Program-made: the position numbers and the translations under genes | Notes under the pieces: model-generated | What the model was told of the DNA's origin: nothing | Database searches by the model: none | What the model saw: only the letters and a program-made list of their open reading frames with translations | Part shown: positions 24,509 through 31,777 of the stretch, in pieces | Numbering within the stretch: position 1 is the stretch's first letter | Layout of the letters: each line of letters opens with the position of its first letter | Assembly (NCBI RefSeq): GCF_024171765.1 | Contig: NZ_JAMTCI010000001.1 | Coordinates: 1,403,137 to 1,467,136 of the forward strand | Reading direction: 5' to 3' | From: Williamsia deligens | GTDB taxonomy: Bacteria; Actinomycetota; Actinomycetes; Mycobacteriales; Mycobacteriaceae | Length of the DNA: 64,000 nucleotides

Positions 24509-25635
24509 GAGCGGGCCACCTTCATCAGGCCGAAGAGTCGGCGGAGGTCGAATTCGTTGTCGGTGTCGCGGAGCGCGGTGAGCACCCCACGCAGCAGGTC
24601 GGGATCGGGTTCGGCGCCGAGGAAGTCGCGGGTGACCGGTGGCCCCCACTGCGCCAGTCCGCTCGCGCTCATGTGCGTCCATCCGGCGCTCACCGACGCG
24701 TCGAACATGTCGCCGTCGGCGAAGTGCTCGACCATGAACCTGTCGGGATCACGCCAGTAGTCGAAGACCTGGCTGCCCTGGATGTGCCGGCCGATGCCCC
24801 AGGAGTGGTGGTAGCCGCGGTCCGCGAGGTACAGCCCTCCGGCGGCGATCGCGTCGATGTCGGCGACCTGGTACGCGCTGTGGACGTAGCGCGCCCGGGG
24901 TCCGAGTGTCATGGCGAGGGTGTGGTGGTCAGCCGGTGTGGAACCACGGTCGCACCGCATGAACGCCATCGTCGGGCCGCGGTCACGCTGGCCGGGGAAG
25001 TACAGGAAGTCGCTGACGATGAGCCCGAGCAGTTCCTGGTACCAGTCGAGGCACCCCACGAACCGTGGGGTCTCGAGCACGACATGTCCGAGTCGCTGGA
25101 TGCGCGCCGGCTCGCGCGTCCGTCGCTGGACGGCGTTCACGCGGTCGATGGTGCCGTGGGAGTTCATGACCATCGGCTGGTGGTCGGGAAGAGACGGGAG
25201 CTCCGTGACCCCGGCGACCACCCGTACCGACAGCCCCGACGGGTCCTCCAGCGCCACCACATGGCCACCGAACGTCGGCAGTGCCGACACCTGTGCATCC
25301 GTGGCCGCCGCCAACCGGCGCAGGTCACCGAGGTCGTGCGCGCGAAAGACGGGCCCGACGAAGCGCGACCGGGGGGCGCGCCGGATCACGATGCACGGCG
25401 AGCGCGACCACGTACCCCGGAGGTGCAGCTCATCGGGTGTCCGCAGCGCTACGGCGAAGCCGAAGTCGCGCCCGAACCGTTCAGCACGGTCGAGATCGGG
25501 TTTGTCGAACTCGAGCCATGCGATGTCGTCGACCTTGATGACGGGGTTCGCCGCTCGGTCGGCGTGTTCGCCGTGCAGGGCACCCCATTCGCTGTGCAGA
25601 TCGACATGGGGGTCGTCGTGGACAGGGACGGTCAT
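24505..25635 (-). CDS. Extradiol ring-cleavage dioxygenase (VOC fold)
   Basis: 376 residues from ATG at 25635 behind GGAGGTGAGC. Two vicinal-oxygen-chelate modules. The C-terminal, catalytic one has the metal ligands His in IQRLGHVVLET, His in PADHHTLAM and Glu in DRFMVEHFAD, with YHHSWGIGRHIQGSQVFDYW nearby. It cleaves a catechol-type ring next to the diol, using Fe(II) or Mn(II) and O2. First gene of a four-gene coupled operon with FAH hydrolase, FAD hydroxylase and P450. The divergent TetR and an inverted repeat at 25695-25723 are its likely control. Confidence 0.9.
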   Translation of the reverse strand: MTVPVHDDPHVDLHSEWGALHGEHADRAANPVIKVDDIAWLEFDKPDLDRAERFGRDFGFAVALRTPDELHLRGTWSRSPCIVIRRAPRSRFVGPVFRAHDLGDLRRLAAATDAQVSALPTFGGHVVALEDPSGLSVRVVAGVTELPSLPDHQPMVMNSHGTIDRVNAVQRRTREPARIQRLGHVVLETPRFVGCLDWYQELLGLIVSDFLYFPGQRDRGPTMAFMRCDRGSTPADHHTLAMTLGPRARYVHSAYQVADIDAIAAGGLYLADRGYHHSWGIGRHIQGSQVFDYWRDPDRFMVEHFADGDMFDASVSAGWTHMSASGLAQWGPPVTRDFLGAEPDPDLLRGVLTALRDTDNEFDLRRLFGLMKVARS

Positions 25636-25694
25636 GCTCACCTCCGGTGGTCGATGCCCATCGTCACCGGGCGCATCCGCGGCGATCAACACTC

Positions 25695-25723
25695 CTCAGA
25701 ACTGAACAGAATTCACTTCTGAG
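25695..25723. promoter_or_regulatory. Inverted repeat between the ring-cleavage operon and its TetR
   Basis: CTCAGAA (25695-25701) and TTCTGAG (25717-25723) are exact complements across 15 bp, with GAATTC inside. The repeat lies just upstream of the TetR -10 box and upstream of the operon start, so it could govern both directions. Confidence 0.55.
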
Positions 25724-25727
25724 TGAC

Positions 25728-25733
25728 TAGGGT
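25728..25733 (+). promoter_or_regulatory. -10 box of the leaderless TetR gene
   Basis: TAGGGT ends 7 nt before the ATG at 25741. Confidence 0.55.
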
Positions 25734-25740
25734 TGTTCGC

Positions 25741-26385
25741 ATGGCCCAACCGACACGACCCGGGCGGCTCGAGCGCCGCAAGGCCCGTACCCGCGATGCC
25801 CTCATCAGCGCGGCCATGGAGCTGATCGCCGGTCCGCAGGGGGTCGACGTCAGCGTCCAGCAGATCACCGATCGCGCCGACGTCGGTGTGGGGTCCTTCT
25901 ACAACCACTTCCAGAACAAGGCCGAACTGTTCGACGCGGCGATCGCCGCGGCGCTCGAGCAGTTCGGATCCGTCTTCGACGCGGCGACCGACGGACTCGA
26001 CGACACCGCCGAGGTGTTCGCCACGGGTGTGCGGCTCACCGTCCACCTGGCACACCGCTTCTCGCCGGTGTCCCACGTATTGGTGCATTCCGGTTTCCGC
26101 TTCGCCTCCGCCGACAGCGGTCTCGCCCCGCGGGCTCTGCGTGACCTCACCGCGGCGCAGGACGCGGGGAGGCTCTCCATCTCCGACCTCCCCACCGCCC
26201 TCGCCTGCACGGCGGGATCGGTGCTGGGTGCGCTGAGCATGCTGATGAACGAATCCGACCGCGACGCCGACGCGGTGGGCTCGGAACTGGCCGTGAACCT
26301 CCTGCGGATGTTCGGACTCACCCTCGACGACGCGCGCGCGGTCGCCACGACGCCACTGCGACTTCCACCCGAACTCGCCGGCTGA
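25741..26385 (+). CDS. TetR-family regulator of the aromatic operon
   Basis: 214 residues from ATG at 25741 (an in-frame start exists at 25723 but the TAGGGT box argues for 25741). HTH: RDALISAAMELIA, VQQITDRADVGVGSFYNHFQNKAELFDAA. The ligand domain is about 150 residues with HRFSPVSHVLVHSGF. Divergent from the extradiol operon across 105 nt containing an inverted repeat, so probably its repressor, responding to an aromatic substrate or a ring-cleavage product. Confidence 0.92.
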   Translation: MAQPTRPGRLERRKARTRDALISAAMELIAGPQGVDVSVQQITDRADVGVGSFYNHFQNKAELFDAAIAAALEQFGSVFDAATDGLDDTAEVFATGVRLTVHLAHRFSPVSHVLVHSGFRFASADSGLAPRALRDLTAAQDAGRLSISDLPTALACTAGSVLGALSMLMNESDRDADAVGSELAVNLLRMFGLTLDDARAVATTPLRLPPELAG

Positions 26386-26456
26386 CGTCGCGCCGAGGAC
26401 GGATCGGACCGAAACGGCAAGTCGGACAGAGGGTTCTCCCCTGCCGTCGCCTGGAC

Positions 26457-26462
26457 TACCCT
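26457..26462 (+). promoter_or_regulatory. -10 box of the leaderless lipoprotein gene
   Basis: TACCCT ends 7 nt before the ATG at 26470. Confidence 0.5.
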
Positions 26463-26469
26463 CGCCGGG

Positions 26470-27060
26470 ATGACCACCGGAACCGCTCGCCGCGCCGCGG
26501 TGCTGCTGATGATCCTCATCGCCCCGATCGCCCTGCTGGCCGGCTGCAAGAAATCAGACTCCAGCTCCTCGGCGGCCCCGTCGTCCGCCGCGGTGGCGAG
26601 CCAGTCCGCGGCGAGCGCGTCCGGGTCGGCCACCGACTGCCCGACGTCCAACACGACCTCGTTCGCGAAGACAAAGTTCGTCGCGCACAGCGGTCTGGCC
26701 TTCGGCGCGTTCCACCGGTACCTCTACAAGCCCTACAAGGCGGGCACCTTCAAGAAGGGCGCCGACGGGCGGTTGACCGCCTTCGCCAAGGGCGGGCTCG
26801 CGGCCCTGTTCATCAAGCGCGAGATCCGGCTGGCGAGCGAGGACGTCAAGGCCAACCCGACGCTGTGTCGGGCCATCGCCGCTCCCCTCGCCCGCATCGG
26901 CGACACCGTCCAAGCGGCGTTCGACAAGGTGAAGTCGGGTGACGCCAGCGGGATCGACGGCGTCGAGTCGGCCATCAGCTCGGTCTCGTCGTCGTCGAAG
27001 AAGGACGGCGTCGACATCACCGAGAACGAGAACCCGGACCTGACCTCCACCCCCAGCTGA
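26470..27060 (+). CDS. Lipoprotein of unknown function
   Basis: 196 residues. Type II signal peptide: RRAAVLLMILIAPIALLAGC with the lipobox LLAGC and Cys near residue 27. A Ser/Ala-rich linker (about 30 residues) follows, then a folded part with CPTSNTTSFAKTKFVAHSG, FHRYLYKPYKAGTF, a helix pair, one further Cys (LCRAIAAP) that could pair with the first, and a Ser-rich acidic tail. Attached to the outer face of the plasma membrane by inference. Starts leaderless from TACCCT. It ends 1 nt from the convergent HxlR gene. I do not recognise the domain. Confidence 0.8.
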   Translation: MTTGTARRAAVLLMILIAPIALLAGCKKSDSSSSAAPSSAAVASQSAASASGSATDCPTSNTTSFAKTKFVAHSGLAFGAFHRYLYKPYKAGTFKKGADGRLTAFAKGGLAALFIKREIRLASEDVKANPTLCRAIAAPLARIGDTVQAAFDKVKSGDASGIDGVESAISSVSSSSKKDGVDITENENPDLTSTPS

Positions 27061-27061
27061 C

Positions 27062-27349
27062 TCAGCCGGATCCGTTCGCCGCGGCCCACTGTCCGAGCGC
27101 TTCGATCGCGTCGCGGAGAGCGAGACCGCGGTCGGTCAGCGCGTAGGCACGGGTGTTGTGGCGCAACGGCAGTCGGACCACCACCCCGGCCTGCTCGAGT
27201 TCGCGGAGTCGCGTCGCGAGCATGTTGGTCGGCACACCGAGTTCGCGCTGGATGTCGCCGTAGCGTCGCGGGCCGTCGAGCAGACGCTCCACGATCAGCA
27301 GCGCCCACCGCGCGCCGACGACGTCGAGGGCAGCGGCGAGATCGGTCAC
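27062..27349 (-). CDS. HxlR-family transcriptional regulator (short)
   Basis: 95 residues from GTG at 27349, overlapping the VOC gene stop as GTGA. MarR-like winged helix of the HxlR type: VVGARWALLIVERLLDGPRRYGDI, recognition helix VPTNMLATRLRELEQAGVV, wing LPLRHNTRAYALTDRG. Usual HxlR proteins begin with a Cys-containing CP(V/I) segment of about 10-20 residues, which is missing here, so it probably does not sense through that Cys. Second gene after a VOC protein whose promoter holds a perfect CTTGCA/TGCAAG palindrome. Confidence 0.85.
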   Translation of the reverse strand: MTDLAAALDVVGARWALLIVERLLDGPRRYGDIQRELGVPTNMLATRLRELEQAGVVVRLPLRHNTRAYALTDRGLALRDAIEALGQWAAANGSG

Positions 27350-27750
27350 GGAGCGGGTTCGGTGTCCGGCTTCATCCAGAACGGCGAGTAGTGATAGCCG
27401 TCCGGGTCGTCGAACTGGCGTTGGTACATGAACGGGTAGTCGTCGATGTCACCGACGCGACCGCCCGCGGCACGGGCGCGCTCGACGATGTCGTCGACGG
27501 CGTCGCGGCTGCCGAGGTCGAACGAGACGGTCACCTTCGACGGGGTGTCCGGCCCGCCGATCAGTTCCTCGACGCCCCCGACACTCGCGTACATCTCGCG
27601 ACTGCCGAGCATCACGTACTGGTCGGGGGCGATCGCGAAGCACGACACGTTGTGATCGGACATCTCGCGGTTCAGGGTCCATCCGAGGGCCGAGTAGAAC
27701 GCGGTGGCACGGTCGACGTCCGCGACCGGGCAGGTGATGAAGAGGCTCAT
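27346..27750 (-). CDS. VOC-family (glyoxalase/bleomycin-resistance-like) protein
   Basis: 134 residues from ATG at 27750 behind GAGGAC. VOC fold: FITCPVADVDRATAFYSALGW at the start, CFAIAPDQYVMLGSREM, then the second beta-alpha-beta unit with VDDIVERARAAGGRV and the terminal FDDPDGYHYSPFWMKP. The final Glu metal ligand common in glyoxalase I is not evident. Co-transcribed with an HxlR regulator under a CTTGCAAAATGCAAG operator, an arrangement common for small stress or detoxification units. Substrate unknown. Confidence 0.87.
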   Translation of the reverse strand: MSLFITCPVADVDRATAFYSALGWTLNREMSDHNVSCFAIAPDQYVMLGSREMYASVGGVEELIGGPDTPSKVTVSFDLGSRDAVDDIVERARAAGGRVGDIDDYPFMYQRQFDDPDGYHYSPFWMKPDTEPAP

Positions 27751-27759
27751 GTCCTCATG

Positions 27760-27774
27760 CTTGCAAAATGCAAG
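27760..27774. promoter_or_regulatory. HxlR-type operator
   Basis: CTTGCA-AAA-TGCAAG: perfect 6-bp arms around 3 bp, 10 nt upstream of the VOC start. An A/T-rich palindrome of this type fits HxlR regulators and would autoregulate the pair. Confidence 0.65.
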
Positions 27775-27786
27775 TGCCGAGTCAAC

Positions 27787-27817
27787 ACCCGCTCCCGAGC
27801 AGATCTCGGGAGCGGGT
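27787..27817. terminator. Terminator downstream of the CYP125/DUF6131 operon
   Basis: ACCCGCTCCCGAG (27787-27799), loop CAGAT, CTCGGGAGCGGGT (27805-27817): a perfect 13-bp stem 12 nt beyond the DUF6131 stop and upstream of the VOC operator. Confidence 0.8.
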
Positions 27818-27829
27818 CGAGCGAATCGC

Positions 27830-27985
27830 TCAGAAGTAGTGCGCCCGGCCGGCGTTGAGTCGACCGTTCTTGCCCGACGCGGCCAGGGTCACGCCGATGA
27901 CCGTCAGCACGATGCCGACTATCCAGATCCACGGGACACCGATGATGACCCCGAGGACGATCGCGATGATGCCCAGGATCGTCAC
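27830..27985 (-). CDS. DUF6131-like small membrane protein (51 residues)
   Basis: GTG at 27985 overlaps the CYP125 stop as GTGA, and the frame ends at 27830. Sequence runs VTILGIIAIVLGVIIGVPWI, then WIVGIVLTVIGVTLAASG and a polar tail GKNGRLNAGRAHYF. This gives two hydrophobic helices separated by a Pro-Trp turn, with a basic C-terminus ending in an aromatic residue. It strongly resembles the small DUF6131 proteins I know from mycobacteria and rhodococci. Too short for usual gene-length cut-offs. Translational coupling to CYP125 and the terminator 12 nt after the stop argue that it is a real gene. Function unknown. Confidence 0.78.
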   Translation of the reverse strand: MTILGIIAIVLGVIIGVPWIWIVGIVLTVIGVTLAASGKNGRLNAGRAHYF

Positions 27986-29259
27986 GATGCGGAGTAGGCG
28001 ACCGGCAGTCGCTTGATCCCGTTGATCCAGCCGTGCCGCAGACGTTCCGGGTCGCCGAGACGCGAGATGTCCGGGCAGTGGTCGGCGATGGCGTTGAAGA
28101 TCAGGTTGATCTCCATGCGGGCCAGGTTCGCACCGATGCAGAAGTGCGTGCCGTTGCCACCGAACCCGACGTGCGGGTTGGGGTCGCGGGTGATGTCGAA
28201 GGTGAACGGGTCGTCGAACACCTCCTCGTCGAAATTGGCCGAGCCGTAGAACATCCCGACGCGCTCACCGGCCTTGATCTGCACGCCGTCGAGCTCGAGG
28301 TCGCGACGGGCGGTGCGCTGGAAGCAGTTGACCGGGGTCGCCCACCGCACGATCTCGTCGGCGGCGGTCCGCGGACGGTCGCGCTTGAAGATCTCCCACT
28401 GCTCGGGGTTGTCGAGGAATGCGTTCATGCCGTGGCTGATCGCGTTGCGGGTCGTCTCGTTGCCGGCCACCGACAGCAGGATGAAGAAGTAGCCGAACTC
28501 GATCTCCGACAACGACTCCCCGTCGAGGTCGGCGTTGACCAGCTCGCTGACGATGTCCTGGGCGGGACACTGCTTACGCTGCTCGGCCATCTGGTACGCG
28601 TAGCCGAGCACCTCGGCCGACGCCGTGGTCGGGTCGACGGTGAACTCGGGGTCGTCGGCGTTCATCATCGAGTTCGACCACTCGAAGAGCTTTTCCCGGT
28701 CCTCGCTCGGCACGCCGAGCAGATCCGCGATCGCGATCAGCGGCAGGTCGACGGCCACCTGGTGCACGAAGTCACCGGTGCCCGAGGCCGCTGCCTTCTG
28801 CACGATCTCCGCGGCGTGCCTCTCCATCTCCTCCTGCAGCGCGTGGACCGCGCGCGGGGTGAACAGACGGGAGACCAGCTTGCGCAGACGGGTGTGCTCC
28901 GGCGGGTCGTGGTTGATCAGCAGCGCCTTGGTGATCTCGAGCGCCTCGGGCGGCATGGTGTCCTCGAAGCGCATGATCACGCCGTTGGCGTTGGTCGACC
29001 AGTTCTCGTCGTTCTTGGAGATCTCGCGCACGTGGCGGTGCTTGCTGATCACCCAGTAGCCGGCGTCGTGGAAACCGCCGCCCGCACCCTCGGCCTGGGC
29101 GTTCCACCACACCGGCGCTGTCTTGCGGAGCTCCGCGAACTCCGCGACCGGCATCCCCTTGTGGAGCAGGTCCGGACTCGTGAAGTCGAAGCCGTCGTGC
29201 ATGAAGGGACACGCGTGCGGGTCGCGCGCAGCGCCCGTGGTGAGATCATTGGTGGTCAT
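27982..29259 (-). CDS. cyp125: CYP125-type steroid C26(27) monooxygenase
   Basis: 425 residues from ATG at 29259 behind CAGGAGAACG. Very close to mycobacterial CYP125A1 as I remember it: PVAEFAELRKTAPVWWN, GGGFHDAGYW, NHDPPEHTRLRKLVSR, I-helix VAGNETTRN, ExxR in DEIVRWATPV, and heme loop FGGNGTHFCIGANLARM. CYP125 oxidises the terminal methyl of the cholesterol or cholestenone side chain to alcohol, aldehyde and acid, opening side-chain catabolism. It is coupled to DUF6131 and faces its own TetR, not the usual cholesterol cluster, so it may serve another sterol or branched lipid. Confidence 0.93.
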   Translation of the reverse strand: MTTNDLTTGAARDPHACPFMHDGFDFTSPDLLHKGMPVAEFAELRKTAPVWWNAQAEGAGGGFHDAGYWVISKHRHVREISKNDENWSTNANGVIMRFEDTMPPEALEITKALLINHDPPEHTRLRKLVSRLFTPRAVHALQEEMERHAAEIVQKAAASGTGDFVHQVAVDLPLIAIADLLGVPSEDREKLFEWSNSMMNADDPEFTVDPTTASAEVLGYAYQMAEQRKQCPAQDIVSELVNADLDGESLSEIEFGYFFILLSVAGNETTRNAISHGMNAFLDNPEQWEIFKRDRPRTAADEIVRWATPVNCFQRTARRDLELDGVQIKAGERVGMFYGSANFDEEVFDDPFTFDITRDPNPHVGFGGNGTHFCIGANLARMEINLIFNAIADHCPDISRLGDPERLRHGWINGIKRLPVAYSAS

Positions 29260-29294
29260 CGTTCTCCTGACGCCGAGTGCGAGACGGTATCTAG

Positions 29295-29332
29295 ACCACT
29301 GGTTCCGATACCGACGGTTACGGTACCACTGG
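29295..29332. promoter_or_regulatory. Repeats between CYP125 and TetR, probable operator
   Basis: Direct repeats ACCACTGG at 29295-29302 and 29325-29332. Inside them an imperfect inverted repeat GGTTCCGATACC (29301-29312) and GGTTACGGTACC (29316-29327) matches at 9 of 12 positions. It lies between divergent starts at 29259 and 29350. Confidence 0.5.
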
Positions 29333-29349
29333 CGTATGAAAGGGGTCAC

Positions 29350-29970
29350 GTGTTCACACCAGATTCGTCGTCGTCGTCCCGCGGGGGTCGCCCGCGCGAC
29401 GAGACCGTCGACGACAAGGTGCTGCCGGTGGTCCGCGATCTGCTCATGGAAGTCGGCTGGAACGACCTGAGCGTGCGCGCCGTCGCCGCCCGGTCGGGGG
29501 TCGCGCGTGCCACCATCAACCGTCGCTGGGAGACCAAGGCCGGGCTCGTCCTGCACGCCGTCCTCAACGACCGGATCCGCCTCGACGACATCGGCACCGA
29601 CCAGCCCGGCGGGTGGATCGAGGACCTCATCGGTCAGAGCCGCGAGATCTTCTCCCATCCCGAGGTCCGCACCGCGCTGCCCGGCCTGCTCAGCACGTTC
29701 GAGCAGGATCCCGGGCTCCGGACGCAGCTGTGGACCGGGCTGGCCGGGCCCGCGGCCGCGCGCTACGCCACCGGCGGCGCTCCCGAACGCCGTGACCAGG
29801 CCGAGGTCGACGCACTGGCGATGATCATCATCGCCGCGGGCACCGCGTTGTTCACCAGCGTCCTCGCCCCCGACATCACCACCGAACCGATCCGCGAACG
29901 CATCGACGAGCTCCTGCACGTCGCGGCCCGCGAGGTCACGGGCGCGGCCGAGGACGCAGACGTCACCTGA
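29350..29970 (+). CDS. TetR-family regulator next to CYP125
   Basis: 206 residues from GTG at 29350 with AAAGGGG upstream. A Ser-rich leader (DSSSSSRGGRPRDET) precedes the HTH: VGWNDLSVRAVAARSGVARATINRRWETKAGLV, where the usual Tyr-x-x-Phe after the recognition helix is Arg-Arg-Trp. The C-terminal domain resembles the TetR C-terminal family with an alpha-helical ligand pocket. Divergent from CYP125-DUF6131. It is not KstR by sequence. Expected to repress that operon until a sterol- or lipid-derived ligand binds. Confidence 0.9.
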   Translation: MFTPDSSSSSRGGRPRDETVDDKVLPVVRDLLMEVGWNDLSVRAVAARSGVARATINRRWETKAGLVLHAVLNDRIRLDDIGTDQPGGWIEDLIGQSREIFSHPEVRTALPGLLSTFEQDPGLRTQLWTGLAGPAAARYATGGAPERRDQAEVDALAMIIIAAGTALFTSVLAPDITTEPIRERIDELLHVAAREVTGAAEDADVT

Positions 29971-30015
29971 CGGGTGACGACTGCACCCTCGGCGGGATCC
30001 GTGTGTGCGGGGCGG

Positions 30016-31002
30016 TCAGCGGCGGGTGCTGAGGACCACGGCGAAACGCTCGTCGGAGTCGGTCCAGATCCTGGTGATGTCGAATCCGGCGGCGGCGAGC
30101 TCCTCGGAGATGCCGTCGCGACGGAACTTCGCGGAGATCTCGGTGCGCATCTCCTCGCCCTCGGTGAACTCGACCTCGAGGTCCAGGTCGGCGACACGGA
30201 CGGTCATCGGACGCTGCGCACGCAGCCGCATCTCGATCCATTCGTTCTCGGCGTCCCAGATCGCGACGTGGTCGAACCCGTCGGGGTCGAAGTCGGCGTC
30301 GAGCCGACCGTCGATCACCGACAGCACGTTCTTGTTGAACGCCGCGGTGACGCCCTGGGCGTCGTCGTAGGCGGGGACGACGAGCGACTCGTCCACGACG
30401 AGACCGACACCGATCAGCAGGTGTTCGCCCGGGCGCAGGACGTCGGCGATGCCCGTCAGGAACCCGGCCCGCTCGGCCGGCGTCAGGTTGCCCAGCGTCC
30501 CGCCGAGGAACGCGACGGTGCGACCCGGCCGGTCCGGGATCGACACCGACAGGTCGGAGAAGTCGCTGACGATCCCCTCGACCGCGAGAGACGGATACGC
30601 GGCGCTGAGCTCGTCGACCGCCCCCTGCAGGGCACTGATCGAGACGTCCTGCGGGACATAGGTCTCGAGCGTCCCGGCCCGGAGTCCAGCGTCGAGCAGC
30701 AGACGCGTCTTCTCCGACGAGCCCGAGCCCAGCTCCACCAGGGTGACGACTCCGGTCGCCGCGACGATCTCGTCGGCGGCGGCCTCCAGCACACCGCGCT
30801 CGGTGCGCGTGGGGTAGTACTCGGGCAGTGCGGTGATCTCCTCGAACAGCTCGCTGCCCCGCGCGTCGTAGAACCACTTCGGCGGCAGATGCTTCGGGGA
30901 CGCCGTGAGACCCGCGCGGACGTCGGCGACGAGCGCCGCATCGATGTCGGCGTCGGTGAGATGGACCTGCACGGGGATCGATGCGGGCGATGTGGATGTC
31001 AC
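30016..31002 (-). CDS. egtD: L-histidine N(alpha)-methyltransferase
   Basis: 328 residues. EgtD signatures: LPPKWFYDARGSELFEEI with ALPEYYPTRTE, SAM motif VELGSGSSEKTRLLL, FLGGTLGNLTP, AFNKNVLSVIDGRL (histidine-binding region), and EISAKFRRDGI near the end. It makes hercynine from histidine with three SAM. Last gene of the egtABCD run, 28 nt after egtC. No egtE follows: the next gene is convergent TetR. Full length for the family. Confidence 0.96.
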   Translation of the reverse strand: MTSTSPASIPVQVHLTDADIDAALVADVRAGLTASPKHLPPKWFYDARGSELFEEITALPEYYPTRTERGVLEAAADEIVAATGVVTLVELGSGSSEKTRLLLDAGLRAGTLETYVPQDVSISALQGAVDELSAAYPSLAVEGIVSDFSDLSVSIPDRPGRTVAFLGGTLGNLTPAERAGFLTGIADVLRPGEHLLIGVGLVVDESLVVPAYDDAQGVTAAFNKNVLSVIDGRLDADFDPDGFDHVAIWDAENEWIEMRLRAQRPMTVRVADLDLEVEFTEGEEMRTEISAKFRRDGISEELAAAGFDITRIWTDSDERFAVVLSTRR

Positions 31003-31030
31003 GGTCTACGGGTCTCCTCGGGAAAGGCGG

Positions 31031-31774
31031 TCACAACGGCGTGACCTGAGCGCCGTCGCGGGTCGCGACGACGATGCAGCGATCTGCCACGGCGACCCAG
31101 CGCGGGTCGCCGTCGAGCGGTTCGGAGGCGATGACGACGGAACCGTCCGCGGTCAGTACCGACAGCGAGTGGTGAACCGTGGTGGCCCACAACGTCGTCC
31201 CGTCCCCGAGCAGCAGGTTCAGTCGGGAGCCCGGTGCCTCGCGGTCGAGGTCGGCGATGACCGACCGCAGCACGGAGGTCGGCTCGTCGTTCCGCAGTCG
31301 ATGGCGGACGACGGCCCAGAGGCCGGCCGAGTCGGTGGCGGCCGGCAGGCGCAACAGGTCCTCGACGGGAACGTCGGCGGCCAGTGGCGACAGCGTCTGC
31401 GGCCAGCCCCGGACGACACCGTTGTGGCTGAACGCCCACGGCCCGTCGACGAACGGCGCCGACGCTGTCGCCGTCACCGGCATCCCCGATGTCGCCGACC
31501 GCACCGCGGCCAGGACGGCGTCGCTGCGCACGTGCGCGAGTGTCCCGGCGATCGTGGGGTCACCCCAGGCGGGCATCGCGGACACGTGGACGGCCGCGTC
31601 GCGGACACCCGGGGTCGCGTCCCACCAGGCGGCCCCGAATCCGTCGGCGTTCGCGACCGCGTCACACCGCATGTCCGACGGCGCCCACGACTGCACCACC
31701 AGCGAATGGTCACCGCGCGTGAGCATCCCGCCCACGGACACGGCCGGGCCCAGATAGCCCAGGTGTCGACACAT
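31031..31774 (-). CDS. egtC: Gamma-glutamyl-hercynylcysteine sulfoxide hydrolase
   Basis: 247 residues from ATG at 31774. Class II glutamine-amidotransferase (Ntn) fold: the nucleophile Cys2 in MCRHLGYLG, exposed after Met removal, ADGFGAAWW, LAHVRSDAV, FSHNGVVRGW, and SEPLDGDPRWVAV. It removes the gamma-glutamyl group from the sulfoxide intermediate of ergothioneine synthesis. It lies 3 nt after the egtB stop and before egtD. Full length. Confidence 0.95.
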   Translation of the reverse strand: MCRHLGYLGPAVSVGGMLTRGDHSLVVQSWAPSDMRCDAVANADGFGAAWWDATPGVRDAAVHVSAMPAWGDPTIAGTLAHVRSDAVLAAVRSATSGMPVTATASAPFVDGPWAFSHNGVVRGWPQTLSPLAADVPVEDLLRLPAATDSAGLWAVVRHRLRNDEPTSVLRSVIADLDREAPGSRLNLLLGDGTTLWATTVHHSLSVLTADGSVVIASEPLDGDPRWVAVADRCIVVATRDGAQVTPL

Positions 31775-31777
31775 CGA

